In this document: positions 1 through 8,804 of the stretch, one piece after another
Position numbering within the stretch: the first letter of the stretch is position 1
Layout of the letters: each line of letters starts with the position of its first letter
Assembly: GCA_016927855.1 (NCBI GenBank)
Contig: JAFGLV010000171.1
Span: forward strand, 1-37,540
Length of the DNA stretch: 37,540 nucleotides
Source: Sedimentisphaerales bacterium
GTDB lineage: Bacteria; Planctomycetota; Phycisphaerae; Sedimentisphaerales; Anaerobacaceae
Reading direction: 5' to 3'
The notes under the pieces: generated by a model
What the model was told of the DNA's origin: nothing
What the model saw: only the letters and a program-made list of their open reading frames with translations
The model's database searches: none
Program-made: the position numbers and the translations under genes

Positions 1-81
1 GATTTGTTCCAACTCCTTACACTACAGCCAGTTAGGCCATTTGTCTACCAAGAAACACCGAAACTCGATGAAATATGCGGG

Positions 82-1893
82 CTAGCGTTCTGAGTCCCGC
101 CAGCAGATTCGCGACAGGTGCAAAGCGACGGATATCCCCAGCACGAGGGCGGCCGCCAGGAGCAGCAGACCGGTGGCGGTCCGGCCGAATATCAGCTTGC
201 CCACGCCCAGCAGGCTGAAGGTCACGCAAAGAGAGCCGGCGACCCAGTCGACGAACAGCCAGGCGTAGCCGGTGTCGCTCGATACGTCGGGCAGCTTGGC
301 GGCAATCGGCCTCCACAGGACGCCCCCCGGATGCACCCGGCGATAGAAAGCCAGCAGGACGGATTCCTCCGTGGGGCGCGTCGCGAACGTCGCGGCCAGC
401 CACACGACTGTCGACCACGCCACGATGATCAGCAACGACTGGGGAAATGCGACCCCGAAGCGCAGCTTCAGAATGGGGTAGATCGCGAACGGCGCCAGGA
501 GGGCCGCGATCTCCGACCAGGCGTTGATCCGCCACCAGAACCAGCGCAGGATCAGCACGAGCCCGATGCCGCCGGAACATTCCAGCATGAACTTCCACGC
601 GTCGCTGATCCGCTCCAGTTTCGACGTGACAAACAGCGAGAGCACCATGATTGCGAAGGTCGCAATCCTCGATATCGTGACATAGTGCTTCTCGGGCGCG
701 CCCGGCCTGACGAAGGGTCGGTAGAAGTCGTTGATGATATACGAGCACCCCCAGTTCAACTGCGTGGAGATGGTGGACATGTACGCGGCCAGGAACGCCG
801 CCAGCAGTAGACCCAGAAGACCCGCAGGCAGGACCTTGCCCGCCGTCATCATGAAGCCCTGTCCCTTCTCGCTGGCGGCCAGCTCGGGGTACAGCACCAG
901 CGAGCACAGCGCCACGATCACCCAAGGCCAGGGACGGATCGCATAGTGCGCAACGTTGAACCACAGGGACGCCAGCAGCGCATGCTTTTCATTCTTGGCC
1001 GACATCATGCGCTGCGCGATGTAGCCGCCTCCGCCGGGCTCGGCGCCGGGATACCAACTGGCCCACCACTGGACCGCCAGGTACGTGACGAAGGCCAGCA
1101 CGCTGATCTGCAGCAGACCGGCTGTCGTTTCGCCTGCCGGCTCCGTTGACCCAATGGCCGGCGTGAAGCGAAAGACCCATTCCGGCAGCTTCTCCTGGAG
1201 GCCCGCGATGCCGCCGACCTGCGGATCGCGCAGCGCCAGCACCGCCAGGACGATGCAGCCGATCATCGCAATAGTGAACTGGAACGCATCGGTAATCGAG
1301 ACCCCCCACAGTCCCGACAAAGCCGAGTAACCGGCCACCAGCAGCATGAGCAGGCCGACCACCAGCAGGTGCGCGGTGAACGTGAATCCGAGGAAGCCGA
1401 CCGGTTCGACGCCAAAGAGGGTCATCTCCGGAAAGACCACCGCGAGGATCTTGACCATCGCCAGGTTCACCCAGCCGATGACGATGAGGTTCATGAGCAC
1501 GCCGATGTAGATGGCGCGAAAGCCACGCAGGAAGGCGGCGGGTGTGCCGCTGTAGCGGATCGAGACGAACTCGCAATCGGTGAGGATGCCGGCCCGGCGC
1601 CACAGCCGCGCGAAGAAGAACGCCGCGAGCGTGCCGCCCAGCAGCATGTTCCACCACAGCCAGTTGCCGGCGATTCCGTTTTGCGCCACCAGCTCCGTCA
1701 CCGCCAAGGGCGTATCGGCGGCAAACGTGGTCGCGACCATACTCGTCCCGGCGATCCACCAGGGCAGCGCCCGCCCGCTGAGAAAGAAGTCTCCCGTGCT
1801 GCCTCCCGCCCGCCGTGCCACCGCCAGACCGATAGCCAGGCTCACCACGAAATACAACCCAATGACCGCCCAGTCGATCCCAGCCAACGTCAT
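82..1893 (-). CDS. Sodium:solute symporter family (SSS) permease
   Basis: A 603-residue, very hydrophobic protein, probably an inner-membrane Na+-coupled transporter for a sugar or other small organic solute. The N-terminus (IGLYFVVSLAIGLAVARR, then a FFLSGR.LPWW stretch and a GTSMVATTFAADTPL segment) is the typical first helix, loop and second helix of the SSS family (SglT/PutP-like). More than a dozen hydrophobic segments follow, as expected for the 13-14 helix LeuT-like fold, and the length fits. The start ATG at 1891-1893 has a GGAG about 12 nt upstream. The substrate cannot be read from sequence. The nearby GH51, GH2 and GH43 enzymes make a sugar reasonable, but they are 14 kb or more away. 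Family call is firm; substrate is unknown. Confidence 0.9.
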   Translation of the reverse strand: MTLAGIDWAVIGLYFVVSLAIGLAVARRAGGSTGDFFLSGRALPWWIAGTSMVATTFAADTPLAVTELVAQNGIAGNWLWWNMLLGGTLAAFFFARLWRRAGILTDCEFVSIRYSGTPAAFLRGFRAIYIGVLMNLIVIGWVNLAMVKILAVVFPEMTLFGVEPVGFLGFTFTAHLLVVGLLMLLVAGYSALSGLWGVSITDAFQFTIAMIGCIVLAVLALRDPQVGGIAGLQEKLPEWVFRFTPAIGSTEPAGETTAGLLQISVLAFVTYLAVQWWASWYPGAEPGGGGYIAQRMMSAKNEKHALLASLWFNVAHYAIRPWPWVIVALCSLVLYPELAASEKGQGFMMTAGKVLPAGLLGLLLAAFLAAYMSTISTQLNWGCSYIINDFYRPFVRPGAPEKHYVTISRIATFAIMVLSLFVTSKLERISDAWKFMLECSGGIGLVLILRWFWWRINAWSEIAALLAPFAIYPILKLRFGVAFPQSLLIIVAWSTVVWLAATFATRPTEESVLLAFYRRVHPGGVLWRPIAAKLPDVSSDTGYAWLFVDWVAGSLCVTFSLLGVGKLIFGRTATGLLLLAAALVLGISVALHLSRICWRDSER

Positions 1894-1981
1894 GCGCGTC
1901 CCCGGCTCCTGGTTATGGCATACACGAACTCAAGCTTCAGTCCTCGATCCGCCAACGGACGCGGGTCTACAGACGTGTTGA

Positions 1982-2377
1982 TCAAGAGCAGTGCGCTACG
2001 ATGGTACGAACATGATCCAGCAGGCCGCGCACGAGCCTACAGCAATCCTGCCGGTCCATCTCACCTTCGAAATCGGGAAAGGCGTCATAGCGAAAAGCTA
2101 CCGCGAAATCGCTGAAGTCGAGGAGCGCAGCGAAAGCCGGAGGAACGCTTTGTCCCGCCTCCTCAAGTAAAGCAGCAAGCTCATCCAGATCGTGAATTCT
2201 GGGAAAGGCCACGCCGAGAGCGCACAGCCACGCTTTGAGAGTCTTTTCCACGGCCTGTTGGACATGGAATCCAAAAATCTCAGGAGAGAAAACCTCCGAG
2301 TCCTCCATGCCGCATAGAGCCCGAAAGTCCTTCTCGGCCATGCACAGGAGACTTCTGGCCTGCTCAAGATCTTTCAT
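1982..2377 (-). CDS. HEPN-domain protein (toxin half of a HEPN/MNT pair)
   Basis: A 131-residue protein with the HEPN signature (a helix reading FHVQQAVEKTLKAWL, about residues 40-54) and a C-terminal helix carrying two overlapping R-x4-H motifs (RGLLDH and RTIVAH), the catalytic pattern of HEPN RNases. The start chosen is ATG 2375-2377. It lies 14 nt inside the 3' end of the upstream nucleotidyltransferase gene, which implies translational coupling; a longer in-frame start at 2452 would overlap that gene much further. In characterised HEPN/MNT pairs the HEPN protein is an RNase toxin and the nucleotidyltransferase neutralises it by modifying it. That role is inferred here from family and gene order. 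It could also be a domesticated pair with a non-toxic role. Confidence 0.82.
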   Translation of the reverse strand: MKDLEQARSLLCMAEKDFRALCGMEDSEVFSPEIFGFHVQQAVEKTLKAWLCALGVAFPRIHDLDELAALLEEAGQSVPPAFAALLDFSDFAVAFRYDAFPDFEGEMDRQDCCRLVRGLLDHVRTIVAHCS

Positions 2378-2699
2378 AGATGAGTTGCCCCTCCCTGGTT
2401 GCATGCGCGACGATGTGATTGATGGAATCCCGCCACTTCTCAAACTCGTCACGGCTGTAAACCAGAATATCCTTGGGTACTCGGAACGGGCGCAGCACCT
2501 TGCGGATGCGTTTCAACTCGGACCAGCGATTACGGTCGGGACCGAACGTTTCGTCCTCGACAACCAGTAAGTCCACGTCGGAATCAGGCCCATGCGTCCC
2601 TCGCGCACGAGACCCGAACAGGTAGATGCGCTGAGGCCCGACCTCCTGGACGATGGCCTCCACCATTCCCTGAATCAGTTGTTCCGACGAACCAACCAC
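2364..2699 (-). CDS. Minimal nucleotidyltransferase (MNT, antitoxin half of a HEPN/MNT pair)
   Basis: A 111-residue polymerase-beta-like nucleotidyltransferase. Gly29-Ser30 of the FGSRARG motif and Asp41/Asp43 of the DSDVDLLV motif form the expected nucleotide and metal site. Length and domain content match the minimal nucleotidyltransferases that partner HEPN proteins. The start is GTG 2697-2699, preceded by AGGAG with 6 nt spacing. Its 3' end overlaps the HEPN gene by 14 nt, so the two are almost certainly one operon. Family knowledge suggests it adenylylates the HEPN partner and blocks its RNase activity; the sequence alone shows only the fold and the active site. It lies 114 nt downstream of mraY's stop codon, on the same strand, and could receive read-through from the mur promoter. 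Confidence 0.85.
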   Translation of the reverse strand: MVGSSEQLIQGMVEAIVQEVGPQRIYLFGSRARGTHGPDSDVDLLVVEDETFGPDRNRWSELKRIRKVLRPFRVPKDILVYSRDEFEKWRDSINHIVAHATREGQLIYERS

Positions 2700-2813
2700 C
2701 TTTGTCTCCTTGCGTCAGCTTCAAGCCTAGTCCCAACTCTACCCTGCTCGCCGATGGCAGTCCAGAGGCGTTTCCTGTCTTCAGCGTGGGAGAGCCACCC
2801 GCGACTTGTGCGG

Positions 2814-3968
2814 CTAGCGGAGTTTGATCGTCGCCAGCGCCAATGCGGCGAACGCGGCGGCCATCAGCCAGAAGCGTACCACCACCTGGGGCTCGCTCCA
2901 GCCGGCCAGGTGGAAATGATGGTGCAGCGGGGCGCAGCGGAAGAGACGCTTGCCATGCGTGTACCTGAAGTAGCCGATCTGCAGGACCACGCTCATCAGC
3001 TCGATCACGAACACGCCGCCGATGACCAGCAGCAGCAACTCGTTGCGCGTCACCAGCGCGCCGTAGCCCATCGCCGCGCCCAGCGGCAGCGAGCCGACGT
3101 CGCCCATGAACGTCTGGGCCGGGTAGCAGTTGAACCAGAGGAAGCCCAGCACCGCGCCGAGGAGCGACGCGTAGAAGACGCTCAGCTCGCCGGACTCGGG
3201 AATGTGTGGCAGGAGCAGGTAGCTTGCCCACGTCACCGGCGTCGTGCGCGACATCGCTTCGGACGCGACGTAGCACAGGATCACCAGCACGAGGCTGACC
3301 ATCGCGACGCAGCCGGCCGCCAGCCCGTCCATGCCGTCGGCCAGGTTCACCGCGTTGCTCGTCGCGGAGATGTAGAAAATCGCGATAAGAATGAACGTCC
3401 AGTTCGCCAGCGGTACGCCGACCTTGTAGAAAGGCAGCCACAGCGATTGGCCATCCGAGTTGCCCTCCTTGGCCATCGCGGAGAAGTCGAAGAACAGGAA
3501 CGTGGCGATCAGCACCGCGCCGGCGATCTGGAAGAGCAGCTTCTCCCACGCGTGCAGGCCGTCCCGGCTGCGCTGGCGCGACACGGCGGTCAGCTTGAGC
3601 CAGTCGTCGACGCCACCCAAGGCACCGAACCAGAGCAGGACGAAGAGGGCCTTCTGCACGAACGGATTGTCGAGCTTGGCCCAGAGCATTGTTGTCAGCG
3701 ACGCCGACAGCAGGATGATGAGGCCGCCCATGGTCGGGGTGTTGGCCTTCTCGCGGGTCAGCGCGTTGAGTGCGGCGTGGTGAAACTCGGGACGGTCCCC
3801 GATCTTCTTGCGCATCAGCCAGCGGATGACGCGCGGACCGATCAGCAGCGCGATCGCCAGGCTGGTCAGTATCGCCATCACCGCGCGGAACATCACGTAC
3901 TGATACGCGTAAAAGTGCAGTGTCCTGCTCAGGAACTCGCTGAAATGCCGCAGCAGATGATAGATCAT
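2814..3968 (-). CDS. mraY: Phospho-N-acetylmuramoyl-pentapeptide transferase
   Basis: MraY (384 residues) transfers phospho-MurNAc-pentapeptide from UDP to undecaprenyl phosphate, making lipid I at the cytoplasmic face of the inner membrane. Visible family motifs: KANTPTMGG at 74-82, catalytic Asp121-Asp122 in GVDDWLKL, the NAVNLADGMDGLA block, the FMGDVGSL block, and a C-terminal HHHFHLAGW loop. About ten hydrophobic helices are present. Its ATG (3966-3968) overlaps the TGA of the MurE-MurF fusion by 4 nt (ATGA), so the two genes are translationally coupled and share the promoter at 6921-6949. The usual next dcw genes (murD, ftsW, murG, murC) are absent; a HEPN/MNT pair follows instead. Confidence 0.97.
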   Translation of the reverse strand: MIYHLLRHFSEFLSRTLHFYAYQYVMFRAVMAILTSLAIALLIGPRVIRWLMRKKIGDRPEFHHAALNALTREKANTPTMGGLIILLSASLTTMLWAKLDNPFVQKALFVLLWFGALGGVDDWLKLTAVSRQRSRDGLHAWEKLLFQIAGAVLIATFLFFDFSAMAKEGNSDGQSLWLPFYKVGVPLANWTFILIAIFYISATSNAVNLADGMDGLAAGCVAMVSLVLVILCYVASEAMSRTTPVTWASYLLLPHIPESGELSVFYASLLGAVLGFLWFNCYPAQTFMGDVGSLPLGAAMGYGALVTRNELLLLVIGGVFVIELMSVVLQIGYFRYTHGKRLFRCAPLHHHFHLAGWSEPQVVVRFWLMAAAFAALALATIKLR

Positions 3969-6862
3969 CCTTGCTCTCGATCCTTGACACTCTCTGGCCG
4001 GCGCCGCAGCCTCGACGCCGGGATCTCCTCGATCGGCGGTCCGACCACCGCCGGCGTGAAAAGCGCCTGGAGCCTGCCGACCACCGTCTCCAGCCGAGCC
4101 GTTCGTGAACCCTTGACGAGGATTATATCGCGCGGAGCCACGAATTGCTCCAGCTTATCGCAAAGCGATGGAGTGTCGTCGAAACACACCGCCCGCAGGT
4201 CGCGCCGCGCCGCCTGGGCGGCTTGCGCCGTCACGCGCGCCGACGCGCCGACCGTCAGCAGCAGGTCCACGCCTGTCTCCGCCACCGCTCGGCCCAGTTC
4301 GGCGTGCAGAGCCTCCGTCTGGTCGCCCAATTCTGCCATCGCGCCGCAGATAAAGACCAGCCGGCGATTACCACTGTGCACGTTGCGGAGCATCGCCAGC
4401 GCGTTGCTCATGGAGGCGGGGTTGGCGTTGTAGCAGTCGTTGAGCACCGTCAGCGTGCCGATGTGCAAATGCTCGGCGCGCATGGCGATGGGGGGCAGGG
4501 TCCGCAACGCGTCGGCGAAGTCCCGTACGCTCAGTCCGAACTGGGCGCACACCGCCCAGGCCGCCAGCGCATTCTCGACGTTGCCCGGGCCGGGTAATGG
4601 CAGATGCACCGGCACTCCGTCAATAGTGAACGTGCTGCTCAGGCCCGCACAGACGACCTGCTCGGCGCGAAAGTCGGCGTGCCCGGACCTGCCGAACGTG
4701 CGAAATTGTCCGCCTCGCTCGCGGCAGGCGGCTACCAGTGCCTCGGAGTCGCCGTTGACGATAAGGACGCCGCCGGCCGGCAAGCCCTCGGCGATCGAGG
4801 TCTTCTCACGCACGATGGCCTCCAGGCTGCCGAAGCCGGCCAGGTGGGCGGGATGGACGTTGGTCACGACCGCCACGTCCGGTTGAGCGATGCGCGTCAG
4901 GTAAGCGATCTCGCCCAGGCGGTTGGCTCCGAGCTCGGCGACGATGATCTCGTCGCCCGGGTCCGCCTCCAGCAGCGTCAGCGGCAGACCCACATAGTTG
5001 TTGAAGTTCTTCCGGGCCTGGTGCGTCCGAAAATGTCGGCTCAGAACATGGTGAACGATTTGGCGCGTGGTGGTCTTGCCCGCCGAGCCGGTAATCGCGA
5101 CCACCTTGAATGGGTGCATCCGCCGATACGCGCGGGCCAGGTCGCCCAGCGCCCGCACGGTGTCAGCCACGCGCAGCAGCGGTTTGCGCTGCGCCTCAGC
5201 CACCTCCACGTCCCGGCTGACCACCGCACAGACCGCGCCCTTGGCGAACGCGGAAGCGACGTGGTCGTGACCATCGAAGCTCTCCCCGACAATGGCAAGA
5301 AAGCAGTCCCCCGCCCGCGTCGTCCGCGAGTCGGTCCCGATCCGCGCAACCGGCGCGTCCGTGCCAGGCGCTGTTCGCGCCACAACGATCTGCGCAATGG
5401 TCTTGACCGAGAGCGACTCTCCCAGACATTCGAGGGCCACTTCCCTGTCGCTGAAGTGACACTTCTCAGTGCCGATGATCTGGTAGTCCTCGTGCCCTTT
5501 GCCGGCGATCAGGACGATGTCGTCCTTTCGGGCTTTGTGAATGGCCAACTCGATAGCTCTTCTGCGATCCGGTTCGACCACCTTCGTATGTCGTAGCGCG
5601 TTCGCCGATATGGCGGGTCCTCGTTCGAAGCCGGCGACAATGTCGGCGATGATAGCGTCGGGATCTTCCGTCCTGGGGTTGTCGCTGGTGACGACGATCG
5701 CGTCGGCTAAGGTCTCGGCGACGCGCGCCATGCGGGGCCGCTTGGTTTTGTCCCGGTCGCCACCGCAACCGAAGACGACGATGAGCCTGCCCTTGCACAA
5801 AGGCTTCGAAGTCTCCAGCACGTTTTTCAAGGCGTCGTCGGTGTGCGCGAAATCGACGATGACGGAGAACGCCGCGCCGCCGACTTTCTCCAGGCGTCCC
5901 GGAATCGCTCTCAGTGACGAGAGCCCGGCCGCGACGGTCTCGAGGTCGAAACCCTCCGCCAGGCAAAGCCCGGCCGCCGCGAGGTGATTGGCGACGTTGT
6001 ACTTGCCCAGCAGAGGCGTCGCGACCCGAGCCGTTTGCCCTTGGTATTGCAGGGTGAACCGCGCCCCGTCCACCGTCATGGATTCGATATGGGCCGTGAG
6101 GTCCGCCGGCTCATCGACGGCATACCACACCACACGCGCTTTTGTTTGGCGCGCGATGCTCTGCGACTGCGGCGCCTGAGCGTTCAGCACGGCTGTCGCT
6201 TCGGGCGCGAGCGACTCGAACAGCCTAGTCTTGGCAGCCAGATACGATACTTCGGTCTTGTGATAGTCCAGATGATCGCCTGAGAGGTTCGTGAAGGCGG
6301 CCGCAGCGAAGTCGATCCCCGCCAGCCGTTGCTGGCTCAGCGCATGGCTGCTGGCCTCGATCACCATGTATTCGGCGCCGGCGTCCACCATCTGCCGCTG
6401 CATCCGAGCAATCGTCAGGCTGTCGGGCGTGGTCAAAGACGCCGGCACGACGCCTGAACCGGTATCGTACACGACCGTTCCCAGCAACCCGCACTGCTTC
6501 TTGGCGTGTCTGATGCAGGCGTGGACGAGGAAGGCAACCGTTGTCTTGCCGTTCGTTCCCGTCACCGCCAGGTTCGTCAGGCGTACCGCCGGGCTGCCAT
6601 TAGCTGCTTGAGCCAGAAAGCCGACCGCCTGCGCCGAGTCGGGCACGATAATCCGCGCGGGTCCGTCGGCGCCTGCCAGGCCGTTCTCGTAGACGATATA
6701 TCCCGCGCCGTTGGCTGCTGCCTGGTCGATGAAGTCGTGCCCATCGCAGGTCGCTCCTTTGACCGCGACGAAAACGTCGCCGGGCTGTACCTGCCGCGAG
6801 TCGATGCGAATCGGCGGCGACGCATCCGCAGAAACCAGAGTCAATAGCTCATCAAAAGTCAT
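3965..6862 (-). CDS. murE-murF: MurE-MurF fusion: bifunctional UDP-MurNAc peptide ligase
   Basis: A 965-residue fusion of two consecutive cytoplasmic peptidoglycan ligases. The N-terminal half (about 1-480) is MurE: ATP loop GTNGKTT with Lys106, the DHLDYH block, and a DNPR motif at 394-397, the pattern of enzymes adding meso-diaminopimelate. The C-terminal half (about 485-950) is MurF, which adds D-Ala-D-Ala: ATP loop GSAGKTTT with Lys596, NFNNYVGLPLTLL, GANRLGEI and NDCYNANPASM. All key motifs of both halves are intact, so both activities are expected. No stop or frameshift separates them. MurE-MurF fusions are known in a few lineages such as Bordetella. The start ATG (6860-6862) has GGAAGG about 11 nt upstream. 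The gene heads an operon with mraY. Confidence 0.96.
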   Translation of the reverse strand: MTFDELLTLVSADASPPIRIDSRQVQPGDVFVAVKGATCDGHDFIDQAAANGAGYIVYENGLAGADGPARIIVPDSAQAVGFLAQAANGSPAVRLTNLAVTGTNGKTTVAFLVHACIRHAKKQCGLLGTVVYDTGSGVVPASLTTPDSLTIARMQRQMVDAGAEYMVIEASSHALSQQRLAGIDFAAAAFTNLSGDHLDYHKTEVSYLAAKTRLFESLAPEATAVLNAQAPQSQSIARQTKARVVWYAVDEPADLTAHIESMTVDGARFTLQYQGQTARVATPLLGKYNVANHLAAAGLCLAEGFDLETVAAGLSSLRAIPGRLEKVGGAAFSVIVDFAHTDDALKNVLETSKPLCKGRLIVVFGCGGDRDKTKRPRMARVAETLADAIVVTSDNPRTEDPDAIIADIVAGFERGPAISANALRHTKVVEPDRRRAIELAIHKARKDDIVLIAGKGHEDYQIIGTEKCHFSDREVALECLGESLSVKTIAQIVVARTAPGTDAPVARIGTDSRTTRAGDCFLAIVGESFDGHDHVASAFAKGAVCAVVSRDVEVAEAQRKPLLRVADTVRALGDLARAYRRMHPFKVVAITGSAGKTTTRQIVHHVLSRHFRTHQARKNFNNYVGLPLTLLEADPGDEIIVAELGANRLGEIAYLTRIAQPDVAVVTNVHPAHLAGFGSLEAIVREKTSIAEGLPAGGVLIVNGDSEALVAACRERGGQFRTFGRSGHADFRAEQVVCAGLSSTFTIDGVPVHLPLPGPGNVENALAAWAVCAQFGLSVRDFADALRTLPPIAMRAEHLHIGTLTVLNDCYNANPASMSNALAMLRNVHSGNRRLVFICGAMAELGDQTEALHAELGRAVAETGVDLLLTVGASARVTAQAAQAARRDLRAVCFDDTPSLCDKLEQFVAPRDIILVKGSRTARLETVVGRLQALFTPAVVGPPIEEIPASRLRRRPESVKDREQG

Positions 6863-6920
6863 GGCTCAAAAGCCTTCCGAGGGACGTGGTGCAAACCGGC
6901 CCAACTCCTGGAGGGATGCT

Positions 6921-6949
6921 ATTCTACGCCGCAAACCGCCGACCTGCAA
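6921..6949 (-). promoter_or_regulatory. Sigma70-type promoter for murE-murF/mraY
   Basis: On the minus strand TTGCAG (6944-6949) and TAGAAT (6921-6926) are separated by 17 nt. The predicted transcript starts about 50 nt upstream of the murE-murF ATG. Found by eye from consensus match and spacing. Confidence 0.5.
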
Positions 6950-7033
6950 CGGCCTGCCGCCGCGCGCAGAATGCCTCTGCCTGTTCTATCGGCATCCCAG
7001 CCATTGGGGGATGAAAAACACCGCTGCAACGCG

Positions 7034-7039
7034 TATAAT
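7034..7039 (+). promoter_or_regulatory. Possible -10 element for the transglutaminase-like gene
   Basis: A perfect TATAAT lies 46 nt before the ATG at 7086. There is no good -35 at 16-18 nt; the nearest TTG (7004) is 24 nt away. Treat this as a half-supported promoter that diverges from the mur promoter. Confidence 0.3.
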
Positions 7040-7085
7040 GCCGCTGTGAACGAAGGTATCCGCACGTTTTCCGGGAAGGGATAAG

Positions 7086-8564
7086 ATGACCAGAATCAGA
7101 CACCTGAGCGTCGTTGTGTTGGCTCTGTGGATCGGCCTGCCGGCGCAGGCGCAAGACGAGACGGAGTACCTGGCGGTCTTCCTGCAAGGCAAGAAGGTCG
7201 GCCACGCCCTTGAGACGCGCCGCGTGGAAGGCGACAAGGTGATAACCAGCGAGGACGTGAGCATCACGATCAGCCGGATGGGCTTCCCGCTGACGGTCAA
7301 GACGAACGACACCAGCGTCGAGACCACCGACGGCAAGCCCCTCAGCTTCGAGTCGGAGCAACTGCTGGGCTTCGTGACCATGAAGGTCTCCGGCACCGTG
7401 GACGCCAACGGTCTCGTCGAAATGACCTCAACCTCGATGGGCGCCGAACGCAAAAGCACGATGCCCTGGCCCGAAGGGGCGATCATGGCTGAGGGCCTGC
7501 GTCTGCTGACGCTCGAGAAGGGCCTCAAGGCCGACACCGCCTACACGACGTCGATCTTCATGCCCAGCCTGACGCAGGTGTTCGATGCCAACATCGTCAT
7601 CGGCGACAAGCGTAATGTTGATCTTCTGGGCCGCGTGGTCAAGCTGACCGAGGTCACCACGACGCTGAAGGGACCGGCCCTGGGCCAGGTCACCAGCACC
7701 AGCTACGTCGACGACGACATGAAGATGCTCAAGAGCGTAGCGCCGCTGATGGGCATGGAATTCGAGATGATCTCGTGCGCCAAGGAGTTCGCCCTGGGCG
7801 ACGAGGACGTGGTGGAGCTGATCGGCGCGATGTTCGTGGACAGCCCGACCAGGTTGAATAACCTGAGCTCCGCTGCCTCGATCACCTACTGGCTCGCTCC
7901 CAACGCCGGAGCCGAGTTTACCCTCCCGACCACCGACAGCCAGACGGTCGAACACCTGGCCGACGGCAGGATCAAGCTCGTCATTAGGCCCGTCGCTGCC
8001 TCCGCAGGCGGGACCTTCCCGTACGAGGGCAATGACCCCGGCCTGCTCGCAGCGCTCAAGCCGACGCGCTTTCTTCAGAGCGATAGCGAGGAGATCGTCG
8101 CGCTGGCTCGGAAGGCTGTTGGCGACACCCAGGACGCGGCCGAAGCCGCCAGGCGGATCGAGGCGTTCGTGGCTGAGTACATCGAGAACAAGAGCCTGTC
8201 TGTCGGCTACGCCTCCGCCGCGGAGGTGGCCTCCAGCCGCCAAGGCGACTGCTCGGAGTTCGCGGTCCTGACCGCCGCGTTGTGCCGCGCGGTCGGCATT
8301 CCCTCGCAGGTCGTCGCCGGCGTCGCCTACGTCAGCGATTTCGGAGGCCACGAGGGCTTCGGCGGTCACGCCTGGACTCAGGCGTACATCGACGGGAAGT
8401 GGGTCGGTCTCGACGCGGCCTTCAAGAGCAGTGGTCGCGGCGGTTACGACGCCGGGCACATCGCCCTGGCCGTCGGCAACGGCGAGCCCGCCGACTTCCT
8501 CAACATCGCCAGCACTCTCGGCCACTTCAGAATCGAAGATATGGCCGTCCAGACAGCCAGATAG
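7086..8564 (+). CDS. Secreted transglutaminase-like domain protein
   Basis: A 492-residue protein with an N-terminal signal peptide (hydrophobic core about residues 7-20, cleavage near AQA-QDE), so it is exported. The C-terminal third is a transglutaminase-like (papain-fold) domain. Cys389 sits in RQGDCSEFAVL, His428 in GGHAWTQAY and Asp443 in VGLDAAF, which gives a complete Cys-His-Asp triad. The N-terminal 300 residues are beta-rich and unassigned. Such proteins are usually peptidases or amidases; no substrate can be named. The start ATG 7086 follows GGGAAGGG with short spacing. The gene is transcribed away from the mur operon and has no obvious operon partner. Proximity to peptidoglycan genes hints at an envelope role but does not prove one. 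Confidence 0.85.
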   Translation: MTRIRHLSVVVLALWIGLPAQAQDETEYLAVFLQGKKVGHALETRRVEGDKVITSEDVSITISRMGFPLTVKTNDTSVETTDGKPLSFESEQLLGFVTMKVSGTVDANGLVEMTSTSMGAERKSTMPWPEGAIMAEGLRLLTLEKGLKADTAYTTSIFMPSLTQVFDANIVIGDKRNVDLLGRVVKLTEVTTTLKGPALGQVTSTSYVDDDMKMLKSVAPLMGMEFEMISCAKEFALGDEDVVELIGAMFVDSPTRLNNLSSAASITYWLAPNAGAEFTLPTTDSQTVEHLADGRIKLVIRPVAASAGGTFPYEGNDPGLLAALKPTRFLQSDSEEIVALARKAVGDTQDAAEAARRIEAFVAEYIENKSLSVGYASAAEVASSRQGDCSEFAVLTAALCRAVGIPSQVVAGVAYVSDFGGHEGFGGHAWTQAYIDGKWVGLDAAFKSSGRGGYDAGHIALAVGNGEPADFLNIASTLGHFRIEDMAVQTAR

Positions 8565-8747
8565 GAGCCTCTGTCACGCTGTTCTCGACGGCTACCGTCG
8601 GCCCCCGCACTCTTCTGACAGGGCAGCCCGGCGCGTCGATCACCCGGACGCCATTCAGAGGCGATCAGGATGATCCGACGTCAGCCGGAGCAGTCAAACC
8701 GAACCCACTTCGGTCGCGTATGAATTATTGTTTTTTCTCAACCGCGC

Positions 8748-8776
8748 TTGCTTCCAAAGCCGAAAATGCGTATAAT
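8748..8776 (+). promoter_or_regulatory. Sigma70-type promoter for the DUF433/PIN-like pair
   Basis: TTGCTT (8748-8753), a 17-nt spacer and a perfect TATAAT (8771-8776), 28 nt before the ATG at 8805. This is one of the strongest consensus matches in the window, as often seen for autoregulated toxin-antitoxin operons. Confidence 0.55.
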
Positions 8777-8804
8777 GAAGGTATTACCTGAGTGAGGCCA
8801 AGGT

